Assembly: GCA_900551055.1 (NCBI GenBank)
Contig: URUK01000005.1
Location: 67,890 to 131,889, forward strand
From: an uncultured Prevotella sp.
Lineage (GTDB): Bacteria > Bacteroidota > Bacteroidia > Bacteroidales > Bacteroidaceae
Direction: 5' to 3'
DNA: 64,000 nt
In this document: positions 7,888 to 16,508 of the stretch, in pieces
Layout: every line of letters starts with the position of its first letter
Numbering within the stretch: position 1 is the stretch's first letter
Notes under the pieces: generated by a model
Databases searched by the model: none
Told to the model about the DNA's origin: nothing
What the model saw: the letters and a program-made list of their open reading frames with translations, nothing else
Translations under genes and position numbers: made by a program

Positions 7888-9096
7888 ATGGGCAAAAAGG
7901 TGATTTTCGTTTTACTGGCATTTGTCTCTTTCTCTGCCGTGGCATTGTGTGCAGACAAGCGTTTCACGCTCGTCATCGATGCCGGGCATGGCGGCCATGA
8001 CACCGGTGCGAAGGGTGATTTCTCTTACGAAAAGACCATCAATCTCAATGTGGCTTTGGCTTTCGGCCGGTATGTCGAGCGGTATTGTCCCGATGTAAAG
8101 GTCGTGTATACGCGGAAGACCGACGTGTTTGTGCCGTTGCACAAACGCGCTTCAATCGCCAATAAGAACAAGGCCGACGTATTCATATCAATCCATACAA
8201 ACGCCCTTCCTAACGGACACATCGCACGCGGGCTTGAGACTTACACAATGGGTATGCGTCGTTCGGACGAGAAGCTGAGTGCGGCCAAGCGCGAGAACTC
8301 GGTCATCATGATTGAGGAAGACTACAAGGAACATTACGAGGGGTATGACCCTAACTCGCCGGAAAGCACAATCATGTTCGAGTTCATGCACGACAAGAAC
8401 ATGTCGCGCAGCGTTGAGCTGGCCAAATACGTGCAGAGCAGCGTGTGCTCGATTGCGAAGCGGCAGAACAAAGGTGTCAAGCAGGACGTATTCCTCGTGC
8501 TTCGTGAGACCTCGATGCCGGCCTGTCTCATCGAGCTTGGTTTCATAACAACTCCGGACGAGGAGAAGTTCCTGAACAACAAGTCGAACATCGACAAGAT
8601 GGCGAGGGGCATTTACGAGGCGTTTGCCAAGTACAAAGGAAAATACGACAAGGATATAGCAGTGCCGTACAAGGCCGACAGCCAGCGGAGTGATGACATT
8701 CCCGACACGTTTGCGGAAGAGAACGCAGAGCGGACTGACGTAGATGAGGCCGGGAAAGGCGGCAAAGGCGATACCGGAAAGGCCGTTGAAAGGGTGGATG
8801 AGAATACATTTGGCGGACAGGAGACGACTGGCAAGCCGGTATTCAAAGTCCAGATACTTGCCAGCAGCAAGCGTATCGCGGCAGGGAGCAGCCAGTTCAA
8901 GGGGCTTGACGGCGTTGACTGTTATGAGGAAAACGGACTTTACAAATATACATACGGCGCATCCGCCGACTACAACGAAGTCTACCGCCTGCGCAAGTCC
9001 ATCTTGGACAAGTTCCCGGAGGCGTTTATCATAGCCTTCAAGAATGGCGCTAAGATGAACGTAAGCCAGGCAATACGAGAGTTTAAGTCAAAATAA
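7888..9096 (+). CDS. N-acetylmuramoyl-L-alanine amidase with SPOR-like C-terminus
   Basis: Periplasmic zinc amidase (Amidase_3/AmiC type) that cuts the MurNAc-L-Ala bond of peptidoglycan during cell separation. The 402-aa protein starts with a signal peptide (MGKKVIFVLLAFVSFSAVALCA). Zinc ligands and catalytic residues are visible in VIDAGHGGHDTGA (His), the Glu of SYEKTINLNV, FISIHTNAL (His) and ACLIELGFIT (catalytic Glu). After a charged linker (about 250-305), residues 315-400 (FKVQILASSKRI...LYKYTYGASADYNE) look like a SPOR domain that binds denuded glycan. Start chosen at the ATG after the -7 box. The MCE gene follows after 11 nt. Confidence 0.9.
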   Translation: MGKKVIFVLLAFVSFSAVALCADKRFTLVIDAGHGGHDTGAKGDFSYEKTINLNVALAFGRYVERYCPDVKVVYTRKTDVFVPLHKRASIANKNKADVFISIHTNALPNGHIARGLETYTMGMRRSDEKLSAAKRENSVIMIEEDYKEHYEGYDPNSPESTIMFEFMHDKNMSRSVELAKYVQSSVCSIAKRQNKGVKQDVFLVLRETSMPACLIELGFITTPDEEKFLNNKSNIDKMARGIYEAFAKYKGKYDKDIAVPYKADSQRSDDIPDTFAEENAERTDVDEAGKGGKGDTGKAVERVDENTFGGQETTGKPVFKVQILASSKRIAAGSSQFKGLDGVDCYEENGLYKYTYGASADYNEVYRLRKSILDKFPEAFIIAFKNGAKMNVSQAIREFKSK

Positions 9097-9107
9097 AGCA
9101 GAGCAAT

Positions 9108-10010
9108 ATGAAGTTTTTTAGCAAAGAAGTCAAGATAGCCTTAGTGGCGATATGCGGCTTGGTAATCCTTTTCTTCGGGATGAACTTCCTGAAAGGGCTA
9201 AACCTTTTCTCCACTTCAAACACTTATTTCATATCCTTCAAGAACATAAGCGGCCTTTCAGCGTCAAGCCCGATATATGCCGACGGTTATCAGGTCGGGG
9301 TCGTAAGCGGCATACAATACAGCTATGACAATTCAGGCAGCATATCAGTAAAGGCCGAAATAGACAACCGCCTGCGCATACCGAAAGGCAGCAGTGCCGA
9401 AATCGTGAGCGACATGCTCGGCAACGTGAAAGTAAACCTGCTGCTTGCCAACAATCCGAGGGAGCGTGTCAATCCGGACGAGACAATCCAGGGAGACATC
9501 AATGATGGCGCGCTCGGCAAGGTCAAGGATATCATCCCGGCAGTCACACAGCTTTTGCCGAAGCTCGACTCCATACTGACAGGTGTCAACGCGCTGCTTT
9601 CCAATCCTGCCCTTGCGCATTCCTTGCAGAACGTCGAGACTGTGACTGGCGACCTGACTGTCACCACACGCCGCGTAAACAACCTGCTCGCCACACTTGA
9701 AGGGCGTGTACCAGGCATGATGACGCGCACCGACAGCATACTGTACAGCGCCAACACGCTGGCGAAAAACCTGAGTTCTGTCGACGTTGCCGCAACGGTG
9801 GCGCGTGTGGACGAGACCCTTGCCAATGTGGAGGAGTTTACCGAGCAGCTTAACAACAACCAAGGAACGCTCGGCCTGCTCATGCGCGACCCGTCGCTTT
9901 ACAACAATCTTACAAGCACCATGCGCTCGGCAGACTCGCTGCTTATCGACCTCAAGGCCCATCCGAAGCGTTATGTACACTTCTCTTTGTTCGGAAGGAA
10001 AGACAAATAA
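9108..10010 (+). CDS. MCE/MlaD family substrate-binding protein
   Basis: A 300-aa protein with one N-terminal membrane anchor (IALVAICGLVILFFGMNFL, residues 11-29) followed by the MCE domain (about 37-115: FISFKNISGLSASSPIYADGYQVGVV...). The C-terminal half is rich in Asn/Thr/Leu and probably helical. MCE proteins bind lipid in intermembrane phospholipid transport. In Bacteroidetes an MCE gene often follows the amidase, as here (11-nt gap), so the pair is probably one transcript. No MlaE/MlaF partners are in the window. Confidence 0.88.
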   Translation: MKFFSKEVKIALVAICGLVILFFGMNFLKGLNLFSTSNTYFISFKNISGLSASSPIYADGYQVGVVSGIQYSYDNSGSISVKAEIDNRLRIPKGSSAEIVSDMLGNVKVNLLLANNPRERVNPDETIQGDINDGALGKVKDIIPAVTQLLPKLDSILTGVNALLSNPALAHSLQNVETVTGDLTVTTRRVNNLLATLEGRVPGMMTRTDSILYSANTLAKNLSSVDVAATVARVDETLANVEEFTEQLNNNQGTLGLLMRDPSLYNNLTSTMRSADSLLIDLKAHPKRYVHFSLFGRKDK

Positions 10011-10020
10011 ATATCCGCAT

Positions 10021-10137
10021 ACGTAACACGTTGACTTCCAACGAGTTGTAAAAGGCCACCTTTCGCAATGCAAAAGGTGGCCTTTTATCGTGCAAAACAT
10101 GACCTTTTACGATGCGTTTTGCCGTCTTTTGCAAAAC
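10021..10137 (+). repeat. 22-bp-period palindrome array, copy 2
   Basis: Units start at 10050, 10072, 10094 and 10116: AAAAGGCCACCTTTC, AAAAGGTGGCCTTTT, AAAACATGACCTTTT, GTTTTGCCGTCTTTT. Units 1 and 2 are reverse complements apart from one base. Leader ACGTTGACTTCCAACGAGTTG, end GCAAAAC. Confidence 0.85.
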
Positions 10138-10562
10138 TATTGGCCGCAAGCGGCATCACAGTAAACCGCCACATGTCCCGCCGGCGGCGGCAAACTGCCG
10201 CCTGTCCGGTTAATTTAAAAATCATCTAAATAGCGGTTCTGTAGCCGATAAGTTCACGGAACAACACCGAAACGCGCCTTGGCAAACAGTTTCGCAGGGC
10301 TGAAAACCAAACAGTCCGGTTTCCTGTTCCCCATTCGCATGTGGCACATAAAATCTTATTTTACAAGCACTTGCACTTTTGCAAGCGCAAATATTACATC
10401 GCTGTTACAAAAAAACACATAAAGTGCCGTAACACCGACAGTTACGTAAAAACGACATTCTGCCAACAAAAAGTTTTATTTGTTTGTCTCGATAATTTTT
10501 ACGAAATTTGCAAACGCTTAAAAAGACAAAGCGTCGAAAGACATATAATAATTCTTCCTGAC
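10138..10562. other. Gene-free leader region upstream of dnaA
   Basis: No supported gene. An in-frame upstream extension of dnaA is possible but has no conserved start. I saw no cluster of DnaA boxes (TTATCCACA or close variants), so there is no evidence for an origin here. A convincing TAnnTTTG box was not found; AAATTTGC near 10503-10510 is the nearest match. Confidence 0.4.
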
Positions 10563-11975
10563 ATGGATTATACCCCGAACGCACTTTGGGACAAATGCCT
10601 TTTGCTTATAAAGGAAAATGTCTCCGAGCAGCAATATAACGCTTGGTTCAGGCCGATAGCCTTCGAGTCGTTCCACGAAGCGGGCAGGACACTTATCCTT
10701 CAAGTGCCCAGCAACTTCTTCGTTGAATATCTTGAAGAGAACTACGTCGGCCTGCTCACCAAAGTGCTGACCAAATATTTCGGCCCCAACATAAGGCTGA
10801 ACTACCGCATAATGGTGGACAAGACGCACAGGCTGACGCAGGAAGTGGAGCCGGAACCGATAGCCGACATCGACAAGACGCCGCAGCGGACAACGCGCAT
10901 CAACCAGTCGCCCACGGCGCTCGACGCTGCCAAGCCGCAGGACATCGACTCCCAGCTCGACCCTCGCCACACCTTCGCCAACTACATCGAGGGCGACAGC
11001 AACAAGCTGCCGCGCTCCGTCGGGTTGTCGATAGCCGAGCATCCGAAGTCGACCCAGTTCAACCCCATGTTCATATACGGCCCTTCCGGCTGCGGAAAGA
11101 CCCACCTTATAAACGCCATCGGCGTGCGCACAAAAGAACTGTATCCGCAGAAACGCGTGCTGTACATCAGCGCAAGGCTGTTTCAGGTGCAGTACACAGA
11201 CGCCGTGCTGAAGAACTGCACCAACGACTTCATCAACTTCTACCAGACAATCGACATGCTCATTGTCGACGACATACAGGAGTGGGTGTCGGCAACGAAG
11301 ACGCAGGAAACGTTCTTCCACATCTTCAACCACCTTTTCCGCAACGGCAAGCGCATCATCTTGGCGTGCGACCGGCCGCCGGTCGACCTCCAAGGCATGA
11401 GCGACCGTCTGCTGACACGCTTCAGCTGCGGACTCATTGCCGAGCTTGAGAAGCCTAACATACAGCTCTGCGTCGACATACTCAAAAGCAAAATCAAGCG
11501 TGACGGCTTGCGGATACCAGAGGACGTGGTGCAGTTCATCGCACAGACAGCCAACGGAAGCGTGCGCGATTTGGAAGGAGTTATCAACTCGCTGCTGGCC
11601 TTCTCCGTAGTGTACAACTGCAAGATAGACATGCGTCTGGCCGAAAGGGTAATCAAACGCGCCGTCAAGATAGACAACGAACCGCTTACGATGGACGACA
11701 TCCTCGACACCGTGTGCAACCATTTCAACGTCTCCACCACCGCCGTTATGAGCCGCAGCCGCAAGCGCGACTATGTTGTGGCGCGTCAGGTGTCGATGTA
11801 CTTGGCGCAGAAATACACCAAGATGCCGGCCTCGCGCATAGGAAAGCTCGTTGGCGGACGCGACCACTCGACCGTAATCCACAGCTGCACGCAGGTGGAG
11901 ACACGGCTGAAAATAGACAAGATGTTCAGCAGCGAGATACAGAGCATTGAAAACTCGTTTAAGCTGAAGCGATAA
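10563..11975 (+). CDS. dnaA: Chromosomal replication initiator protein DnaA
   Basis: Binds DnaA boxes and melts the origin. The 470-aa protein has domain I (LWDKCLLLIKENVSEQQYNAW, residues 6-26), a variable linker, the AAA+ domain with Walker A GPSGCGKTHL near residue 176, Walker B MLIVDDIQ near 233, and the sensor/arginine-finger region DRLLTRFSCGL. The C-terminal DNA-binding helix-turn-helix carries the signature GGRDHSTVIHSC near residue 433. Start at 10563 (MDYTPNALWDKC) matches family N-termini. A strong terminator follows, so the gene is probably monocistronic. No origin motif is visible beside it. Confidence 0.95.
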   Translation: MDYTPNALWDKCLLLIKENVSEQQYNAWFRPIAFESFHEAGRTLILQVPSNFFVEYLEENYVGLLTKVLTKYFGPNIRLNYRIMVDKTHRLTQEVEPEPIADIDKTPQRTTRINQSPTALDAAKPQDIDSQLDPRHTFANYIEGDSNKLPRSVGLSIAEHPKSTQFNPMFIYGPSGCGKTHLINAIGVRTKELYPQKRVLYISARLFQVQYTDAVLKNCTNDFINFYQTIDMLIVDDIQEWVSATKTQETFFHIFNHLFRNGKRIILACDRPPVDLQGMSDRLLTRFSCGLIAELEKPNIQLCVDILKSKIKRDGLRIPEDVVQFIAQTANGSVRDLEGVINSLLAFSVVYNCKIDMRLAERVIKRAVKIDNEPLTMDDILDTVCNHFNVSTTAVMSRSRKRDYVVARQVSMYLAQKYTKMPASRIGKLVGGRDHSTVIHSCTQVETRLKIDKMFSSEIQSIENSFKLKR

Positions 11976-11980
11976 ACAAT

Positions 11981-12014
11981 AAAGGGATGAACCGCCGACG
12001 GTTCATCCCTTTTT
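11981..12014 (+). terminator. Intrinsic terminator of dnaA
   Basis: GGGATGAACC (11984-11993), loop GCCGAC, GGTTCATCCC (12000-12009), then TTTTT; a preceding AAA allows it to act in both directions. Confidence 0.9.
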
Positions 12015-12052
12015 CTTCAACCGGTACGCATTAAGCCGCCTAAGGCCGTCCG

Positions 12053-12337
12053 TCATGTGCGGCATCGCCGCCATACGTCACAGGAATTGTACACGACAAT
12101 GTTGAAAGCGGCGACTATCAGCAGGAAAACATGGTCTTCGGCAACCTTCTTCTCCGCCTTGTAACGCACTGCTACGCGGCACAGGAAGTAAATCCCGAAG
12201 AATACGGCGTTGGCTGTTTGCAGCATGTCTCCCGTCTGTTCGTCAAACAATCTGTCGACTTTTTCGCTGCTGAACACGAGGGTTACGAAATAAATCACCC
12301 AGAACAGATAAAACATTATGCTGTCAACTCTTCTCAT
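12053..12337 (-). CDS. Small membrane protein of unknown function
   Basis: A 94-aa product with three hydrophobic segments (about residues 6-23, 38-56 and 68-84) separated by charged loops, ending in a basic tail (WRRCRT). I do not recognise the family. It is convergent with dnaA, whose bidirectional terminator lies between them, and it is followed upstream by the accessory pocket. Composition and hydrophobic periodicity favour a real gene, but there is no homology evidence here. Confidence 0.5.
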   Translation of the reverse strand: MRRVDSIMFYLFWVIYFVTLVFSSEKVDRLFDEQTGDMLQTANAVFFGIYFLCRVAVRYKAEKKVAEDHVFLLIVAAFNIVVYNSCDVWRRCRT

Positions 12338-12416
12338 GGCGGTAAGATTTTAATAGGAATAAAAGGCTTTGCCGGTAATCAGCTTATGCAAATATACAAC
12401 TTTTCTTTGTAAATCC

Positions 12417-12449
12417 TTGATTATAATTTGAATATATTTCTTATTTTTG
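12417..12449 (+). promoter_or_regulatory. Promoter ahead of the ATPase remnant
   Basis: TTG (12417-12419), 22 nt, TATTTTTG (12442-12449). It is positioned 44 nt before the ATG of the truncated ATPase. Confidence 0.45.
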
Positions 12450-12493
12450 CAATGAGTAAAAATACTTATTCCATTGAGTAAAATGTAGGCGAT

Positions 12494-12601
12494 ATGTATA
12501 AAAGAGCAGAATATCAGGTGATTACGGACAGGATGAAAGAGCCTCGAAGGTTTATTCAAGTCGTAATGGGTGTCCGTCAGATAGGCAAGTCTACGGTTTA
12601 A
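12494..12601 (+). pseudogene. Remnant of an AAA_14/DUF4143-type ATPase
   Basis: A 35-codon reading frame begins MYKRAEYQVITDRMKEPRR and runs to GVRQIGKSTV then TAA. The arrangement (R-x-x-Y, then EPRRFIQVV, then P-loop GVRQIGKST) is the N-terminus of the large Bacteroidetes ATPase family with a DUF4143 end, normally about 380 aa with GPRQVGKTT. The frame stops directly after Walker A and nothing recognisable continues in the next 140 nt, so the gene is truncated. The Leu/Val in place of the usual GxRQxGKTT spacing is still compatible. It marks a deletion or decay event in this pocket. Confidence 0.6.
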
Positions 12602-12744
12602 AATTTAATATAGTACGACATTAAAAAAAGGTATTCTTGCTATCAATGGTAAGTGTTTGGCATAATCTCATACAATATTTTGCAAAGTTGAAATTGCTGA
12701 GATATTATGTCGCATGTGGCTTAATAAAAACAATTTGAATTTCC
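12602..12744. other. A/T-rich stretch after the ATPase remnant
   Basis: No gene recognised; base composition is much lower in G+C than the surroundings, which fits decayed or acquired DNA. Confidence 0.35.
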
Positions 12745-12839
12745 TTACAATTTCAAAAGGCCGCATTTTACATTCTAAAATGCGGCCTTTTATCGTATGA
12801 AAGGTGGCCTTTTGGCGTGTAAAAGGCCACCTTTTGCAG
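12745..12839 (+). repeat. 22-bp-period palindrome array, copy 3 (twin of copy 4)
   Basis: Units start at 12755, 12777, 12799 and 12821: AAAAGGCCGCATTTT, AAAATGCGGCCTTTT (exact reverse complement of unit 1), GAAAGGTGGCCTTTT, AAAAGGCCACCTTTT. The 95-bp block differs from 14153-14247 at three positions only. Confidence 0.9.
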
Positions 12840-12979
12840 GGCTGTCCTTGGCGGATGAAAACTGCAAGGGAAAGCCGCCGGAATGTAACGGAATGTAAGC
12901 AAAGGCGCGGAAGCTGTGTCGGAAAAGTGTACAGACACAGCGGCATCGCCGTATTAAGGCCACAAAATCGTGGCATTTG

Positions 12980-13010
12980 TTTGCGCGTTAAGATTATTTT
13001 GCTACCTTTG
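12980..13010 (+). promoter_or_regulatory. Consensus Bacteroidetes promoter
   Basis: TTTG (12980-12983), exactly 19 nt, TACCTTTG (13003-13010). No long reading frame follows; the transcript would run into a terminator at 13136-13157. Confidence 0.8.
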
Positions 13011-13016
13011 CACTGT

Positions 13017-13157
13017 CACGCCTGCAAGGCGCGGCATGGAATTAGAGCATGACTAACGTGTTTATGAACTTCGTCCTCATCTCAAAATAACGGCCAAATT
13101 ACTTGGGATGAACAAGAGGATGGAAGGGAATAGATGCGCCCGGATGCGGGCGTTTTT
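13017..13157 (+). ncRNA. Candidate small RNA or short-peptide mRNA
   Basis: A perfect promoter (12980-13010) and a hairpin terminator (13136-13157) define a transcript of about 140 nt. The 5' part can fold (CGCCTGCAAGGCG near 13019-13031). A 13-codon frame, 13049-13090 (MTNVFMNFVLISK), has a plausible ATG but nothing else to support translation. It could be a trans-acting RNA, a leader peptide with attenuation of the downstream barrel gene at 13434, or a remnant leader. Ends are inferred, not measured. Confidence 0.45.
13136..13157 (+). terminator. Intrinsic terminator of the candidate small RNA
   Basis: CGCCCG (13137-13142), loop GATG, CGGGCG (13147-13152), followed by TTTTT. Confidence 0.7.
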
Positions 13158-13433
13158 CTCCTTTTATTTATCTTGTTCGGGGTGCTTGGCCGTTCCCTTG
13201 GGATGATAAGGATTGTGAAAAAGATGTCCACTCTTTTTCCGTGCATTCTTATTGCGACAGAGAAAATCCCTAAATAACGGCCAATTATGAAAGGTTTTCT
13301 TTTATAGGAAGAGGTCGTAATATAACAGGAGACAAGCTGAATGTTTATGAGTCTGTACAGAATGGCTGGCAGTCTGTGCAATATGACAGTATTTAACGTA
13401 AACTTATTTATTAACATAAAAAACACGACAACA
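13158..13433. other. Leader of the beta-barrel gene
   Basis: No gene seen. A short direct repeat, AAATAACGGCCAA(A)TTA, occurs at 13085-13101 and again at about 13272-13287, on either side of the small-RNA terminator. The promoter of the barrel gene is not clear. Confidence 0.35.
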
Positions 13434-14114
13434 ATGAAAAAACTATTATTGGCAGTAGCATGCATATTTAGTACTATCACAGCATTTGCTCAAAATGCAA
13501 GTGGTGCGTCAACATCGTTCTTTTCGACGGAAAAGGCGGACCATGACGTTAGGTTCGGACTGCGCGCAGGTCTTAACTTTTCTACATGGACGAATGACGG
13601 TGACAACGATGTTGATAGCCGCACGGCATTTCATGTTGGTGCAATAGCCGATATTCCGTTGATGAAAAGTTTATACATACAAACTGGCCTTTACGTGCAT
13701 AGCAAGGGTGCGAAGTATACGGTAAGCGTACTCAATGAATCGTACAAAGAAAGTGCCAGCCCGATATACTTGCAAATACCCGTACTTGCATCTTACCGTT
13801 ACAACTTTAGCGAGGCTACACAGTTGCAGGTTAATTTTGGTCCGTATTTCGCATATGGAATAGGAGGAAAATATAAGGCCAAGTACAGCGACGGCAGCGA
13901 CTTGTATGAAGCTGAAGTCGATTTGTTCGGTGATGATGGTTTGATAAAACGTTTCGATTGCGGCTTGCAAGTAGGTGCCGGGATTACATTTGCAAAACAT
14001 TACAATCTTGGTTTTGCCTACGAGTTCGGCCTTACCGACATTGCTAATGACGACGTTTCTGTTTTTTCGGTAAAAAATAGCAATTGGATGCTTAGCTTAG
14101 GCTATATGTTCTGA
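13434..14114 (+). CDS. Outer-membrane beta-barrel (porin-family) protein
   Basis: A 226-aa exported protein with signal peptide MKKLLLAVACIFSTITAFAQ cut after the AFA-Q site. The mature part has alternating aromatic beta strands (VRFGLRAGLNFSTW, AFHVGAIADIPLM, LYIQTGLYVHSKGAKY, ASYRYNF, YNLGFAYEFGLTDI) and ends SNWMLSLGYMF, as expected for the small OMP_b-brl_2 barrels of Bacteroidetes. Substrate is unknown. It lies between two nearly identical repeat arrays (12745 and 14153), and its G+C is lower than that of its neighbours, so the segment may be a mobile or duplicated cassette (inference). Confidence 0.75.
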   Translation: MKKLLLAVACIFSTITAFAQNASGASTSFFSTEKADHDVRFGLRAGLNFSTWTNDGDNDVDSRTAFHVGAIADIPLMKSLYIQTGLYVHSKGAKYTVSVLNESYKESASPIYLQIPVLASYRYNFSEATQLQVNFGPYFAYGIGGKYKAKYSDGSDLYEAEVDLFGDDGLIKRFDCGLQVGAGITFAKHYNLGFAYEFGLTDIANDDVSVFSVKNSNWMLSLGYMF

Positions 14115-14152
14115 CGGATAAGCAATGTTGTACAGTTGTTAATTACCAATAT

Positions 14153-14247
14153 TTACAATTTCAAAAGGCTGCATTTTACATTCTAAAATGCGGCCTTTTA
14201 TCGTATGAAAGGTGGTCTTTTGGCATGTAAAAGGCCACCTTTTGCAG
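14153..14247 (+). repeat. 22-bp-period palindrome array, copy 4 (twin of copy 3)
   Basis: Units start at 14163, 14185, 14207 and 14229. It lies between the convergent barrel and receptor genes, so here it could also serve as a bidirectional terminator. Confidence 0.9.
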
Positions 14248-14293
14248 TGTCATAAATTACGGTTCGGAATTGTAACCGTAAGCCTTTGTTCCG

Positions 14294-16453
14294 TTACAGT
14301 TTGAAGTTAAACTTCGCTCCGGCCATAACCCACAGTCCGGGTTGCGGCACGTTGCCGTAGTCAACGTAGTCGGTGTCAAACAGGTTGTTGGCCTCCACGT
14401 ATATGGTGTAGTGCGGCTTGTTCCATGCGAGGCGCGCGTCAACGAGCGAATAGGGCTTGTAATGGCGGTTAACGCCGTCGGGGTCGGTGTACGAGCCTAC
14501 GCGTTCATGGAAGCGGTAGCTTATGTCCAAGGCGAGGCACGGCGGCAGGTCGAGGCCGAGCCGGGCAACAACCTTGTGGCGGAGGTATTCAAGCGCGTAC
14601 AGTGATTGCACGCCTTCTTCGCGCCGTTGGCTCTGGTCTATGTACAAGTAGGCCGCGTTCAGCGAGCGCAGCATGCTCTGTCCGGACAGCAGTCGGCGGA
14701 AGTCGAGTGCGACGTTGGCTTCAACGCCGGTGGAGTTGATGCGCGCATGGTTGACCGATGTCCACACATTATATGGTGACGAGGAACGAGTTGACGGGTT
14801 TGCAAGGGCATTTGCTCCTTGTTCTGTTGCCGGCTCGTCTGCTTGTCCACTTGTTTGCTCGTCTGCTTCTCTTGTGTCCATAATCCAGTCAATCATGTTC
14901 TTGCCCCAGTGATGATATATCGACACGGTGGCGCTCACGCCCCCGGCTGCGTATCTTAGTCCGCCCTCGATGGCCGACATCTCCTCCGGCTTCAGGTGCT
15001 TGTCGGCCTTGTGGCCGTCAACCGAGTAGTACAGCTCTGTGAACGACGGCATCCGCAGCGACATGTTGAACGATGCGTATGCCTTTAGGGCCGTTGTCAG
15101 CGCATAGCTTGCATCGATGCCGGGATAGATTTTGAAAGGCATCTCGCTCCATGTGTTCCTCACCGCGGTGAAGCCTGCCGACGCGGTGAAGCGTCCTATG
15201 GTGACGTTGTGTTCGAGGTATAGGCTTATGTTGGTGCGATTAAGCCCCACGGTGTAGTTACGTTCGGTACCGTGTATGTGCTTGGGGGTGTCAAGCGGTT
15301 CGCCGAGAGTTGTCGATATGATGTCTTCGTTGCGCGTTTCCGCGCCGAAAGCGGTGCGCCCCAACGTCCAGTCGAACCACGCATTGAGGTTAAGCCCGAT
15401 GATGTCGGTACGGTGGTAGTTGAACGGCGAACGCTCAGGTGCGTCCCGGTAAAACTCGTAACGGTCGTGATAGCGGTTCCAGTAAACAGACGGAAGGAAG
15501 TGGAACCGCCCTGCCTCCGCCTCGGCTTTTACTGCCGTATAAAACTTTAATGTGTGCTCGTATTGCTCGTCTGACAGCGTGCTGTAGAACGTGTTGCTGC
15601 CCCAGTCCTTCACGCTCATGCCCGCGTGCCAGCTTACGGTAAGGTCTTTGTCCTTGTAACGTCCCTTGTAAAACGCCCGTCCGCCGCTGTAGTCGGCGTT
15701 AAGGTGGCCGTTCTTACTGCGGCTGTAGCCGTCGCTGCGCGTATATCCGCCGCTTACGGAGTTGCTCCATTTGCCTGTTGCCAGTGAAAGGCGCGCTCCT
15801 GCGTCGGCATATCCGAACGAACCGCCCCCTGCGTGCACGCTTCCGCCGCTTTCGGCCGCGGCCTTTGTCACAATGTTTATCGCCCCGAGCAGCGACGATG
15901 TGCCGAAGATGCGCCCGGCAGGGCCTTCTATAACCTCTATTCTTTCAATGTCGCCGATGTCTACGGGCAGGTCGAAGGCGTTATGACCGGTCTGCGGGTC
16001 GCAGATGTTTGTGCCGTCGAGCAGTATCGCTATATGCTCGCTCGTTCCGCCGCGTATGCCTATGTCGGTCTGCGCTCCTATTGCTCCGCGCTGTCGGACA
16101 TCCACTCCTGCGGCGTATTTCAGCAGGTCGTTTACACTTTGTGCAGGCGCGGCGGCAATCTCCTCGCGTCCCAGCACAGTTACAATTCTCGGTGCGCGGC
16201 CGGCGGCCAGCGGTGCGCGTGATGCTGTAACGTCAACTTCGTCGAGCATGACGGTGCGTGTCGAGTCGGCCATGCCTGTGCCGGCCATGTCCGTGCGCAC
16301 GCTTACGCCGTCAGCCTTGGCGTAAGTCAACGTTGCGACGCTGAGCGTTCCGATGAGCACTTCGCGGCCGAGGCATGCGAACAGGGCATACCTTTTGCGG
16401 CTGAAGTGCGTGAACTTCAGGCTCTCGCGCTTGTTGAAAACTGTTTTGTACAT
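14294..16453 (-). CDS. TonB-dependent receptor, BtuB-like
   Basis: A 719-aa outer-membrane receptor. The N-terminus is long and basic with a hydrophobic stretch near residues 28-48; the TonB-box region is followed by LDEVDVTASR, the plug domain (about 75-190: IVTVLGREEI...QTDIGIRGGTSEHIAILLDG...IERIEVIEGPAGRIFGTSSL) and a 22-strand barrel ending with NLFDTDYVDYGNV and a terminal GAKFNFKL. Overall pattern is closest to BtuB/vitamin B12 receptors, but the ligand is not proven. Residues about 526-559 are a translated word-armed repeat (READEQTSGQADEP...), placed in an extracellular-loop-like position and absent from normal family members. A -7 box lies upstream at 16501-16508. Confidence 0.85.
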   Translation of the reverse strand: MYKTVFNKRESLKFTHFSRKRYALFACLGREVLIGTLSVATLTYAKADGVSVRTDMAGTGMADSTRTVMLDEVDVTASRAPLAAGRAPRIVTVLGREEIAAAPAQSVNDLLKYAAGVDVRQRGAIGAQTDIGIRGGTSEHIAILLDGTNICDPQTGHNAFDLPVDIGDIERIEVIEGPAGRIFGTSSLLGAINIVTKAAAESGGSVHAGGGSFGYADAGARLSLATGKWSNSVSGGYTRSDGYSRSKNGHLNADYSGGRAFYKGRYKDKDLTVSWHAGMSVKDWGSNTFYSTLSDEQYEHTLKFYTAVKAEAEAGRFHFLPSVYWNRYHDRYEFYRDAPERSPFNYHRTDIIGLNLNAWFDWTLGRTAFGAETRNEDIISTTLGEPLDTPKHIHGTERNYTVGLNRTNISLYLEHNVTIGRFTASAGFTAVRNTWSEMPFKIYPGIDASYALTTALKAYASFNMSLRMPSFTELYYSVDGHKADKHLKPEEMSAIEGGLRYAAGGVSATVSIYHHWGKNMIDWIMDTREADEQTSGQADEPATEQGANALANPSTRSSSPYNVWTSVNHARINSTGVEANVALDFRRLLSGQSMLRSLNAAYLYIDQSQRREEGVQSLYALEYLRHKVVARLGLDLPPCLALDISYRFHERVGSYTDPDGVNRHYKPYSLVDARLAWNKPHYTIYVEANNLFDTDYVDYGNVPQPGLWVMAGAKFNFKL
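14777..14876 (-). repeat. Word-armed repeat inserted in frame in the receptor gene
   Basis: On the coding strand: AGCAGACGAGCAAACAAG-type left arm, core GGAGCAAATGCCCTTGC, right arm GTCAACTCGTTCCTCGTC. It is translated as a Glu/Gln/Ser/Asp/Asn-rich linker and keeps the frame open. Confidence 0.75.
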
Positions 16454-16500
16454 AAATAATTATTAAACGGTTAACGTTCCGCAACGTGCGGAACTGGCGG

Positions 16501-16508
16501 CAAAGGTA
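16501..16508 (-). promoter_or_regulatory. -7 box for the BtuB-like receptor
   Basis: TACCTTTG on the minus strand, 47 nt upstream of the start codon. A matching -33 element is not evident. Confidence 0.45.

Noticed and set aside
10138..10562. Replication origin beside dnaA
   Set aside because: No cluster of DnaA boxes or A/T-rich unwinding repeats was found; in this phylum dnaA need not adjoin the origin.
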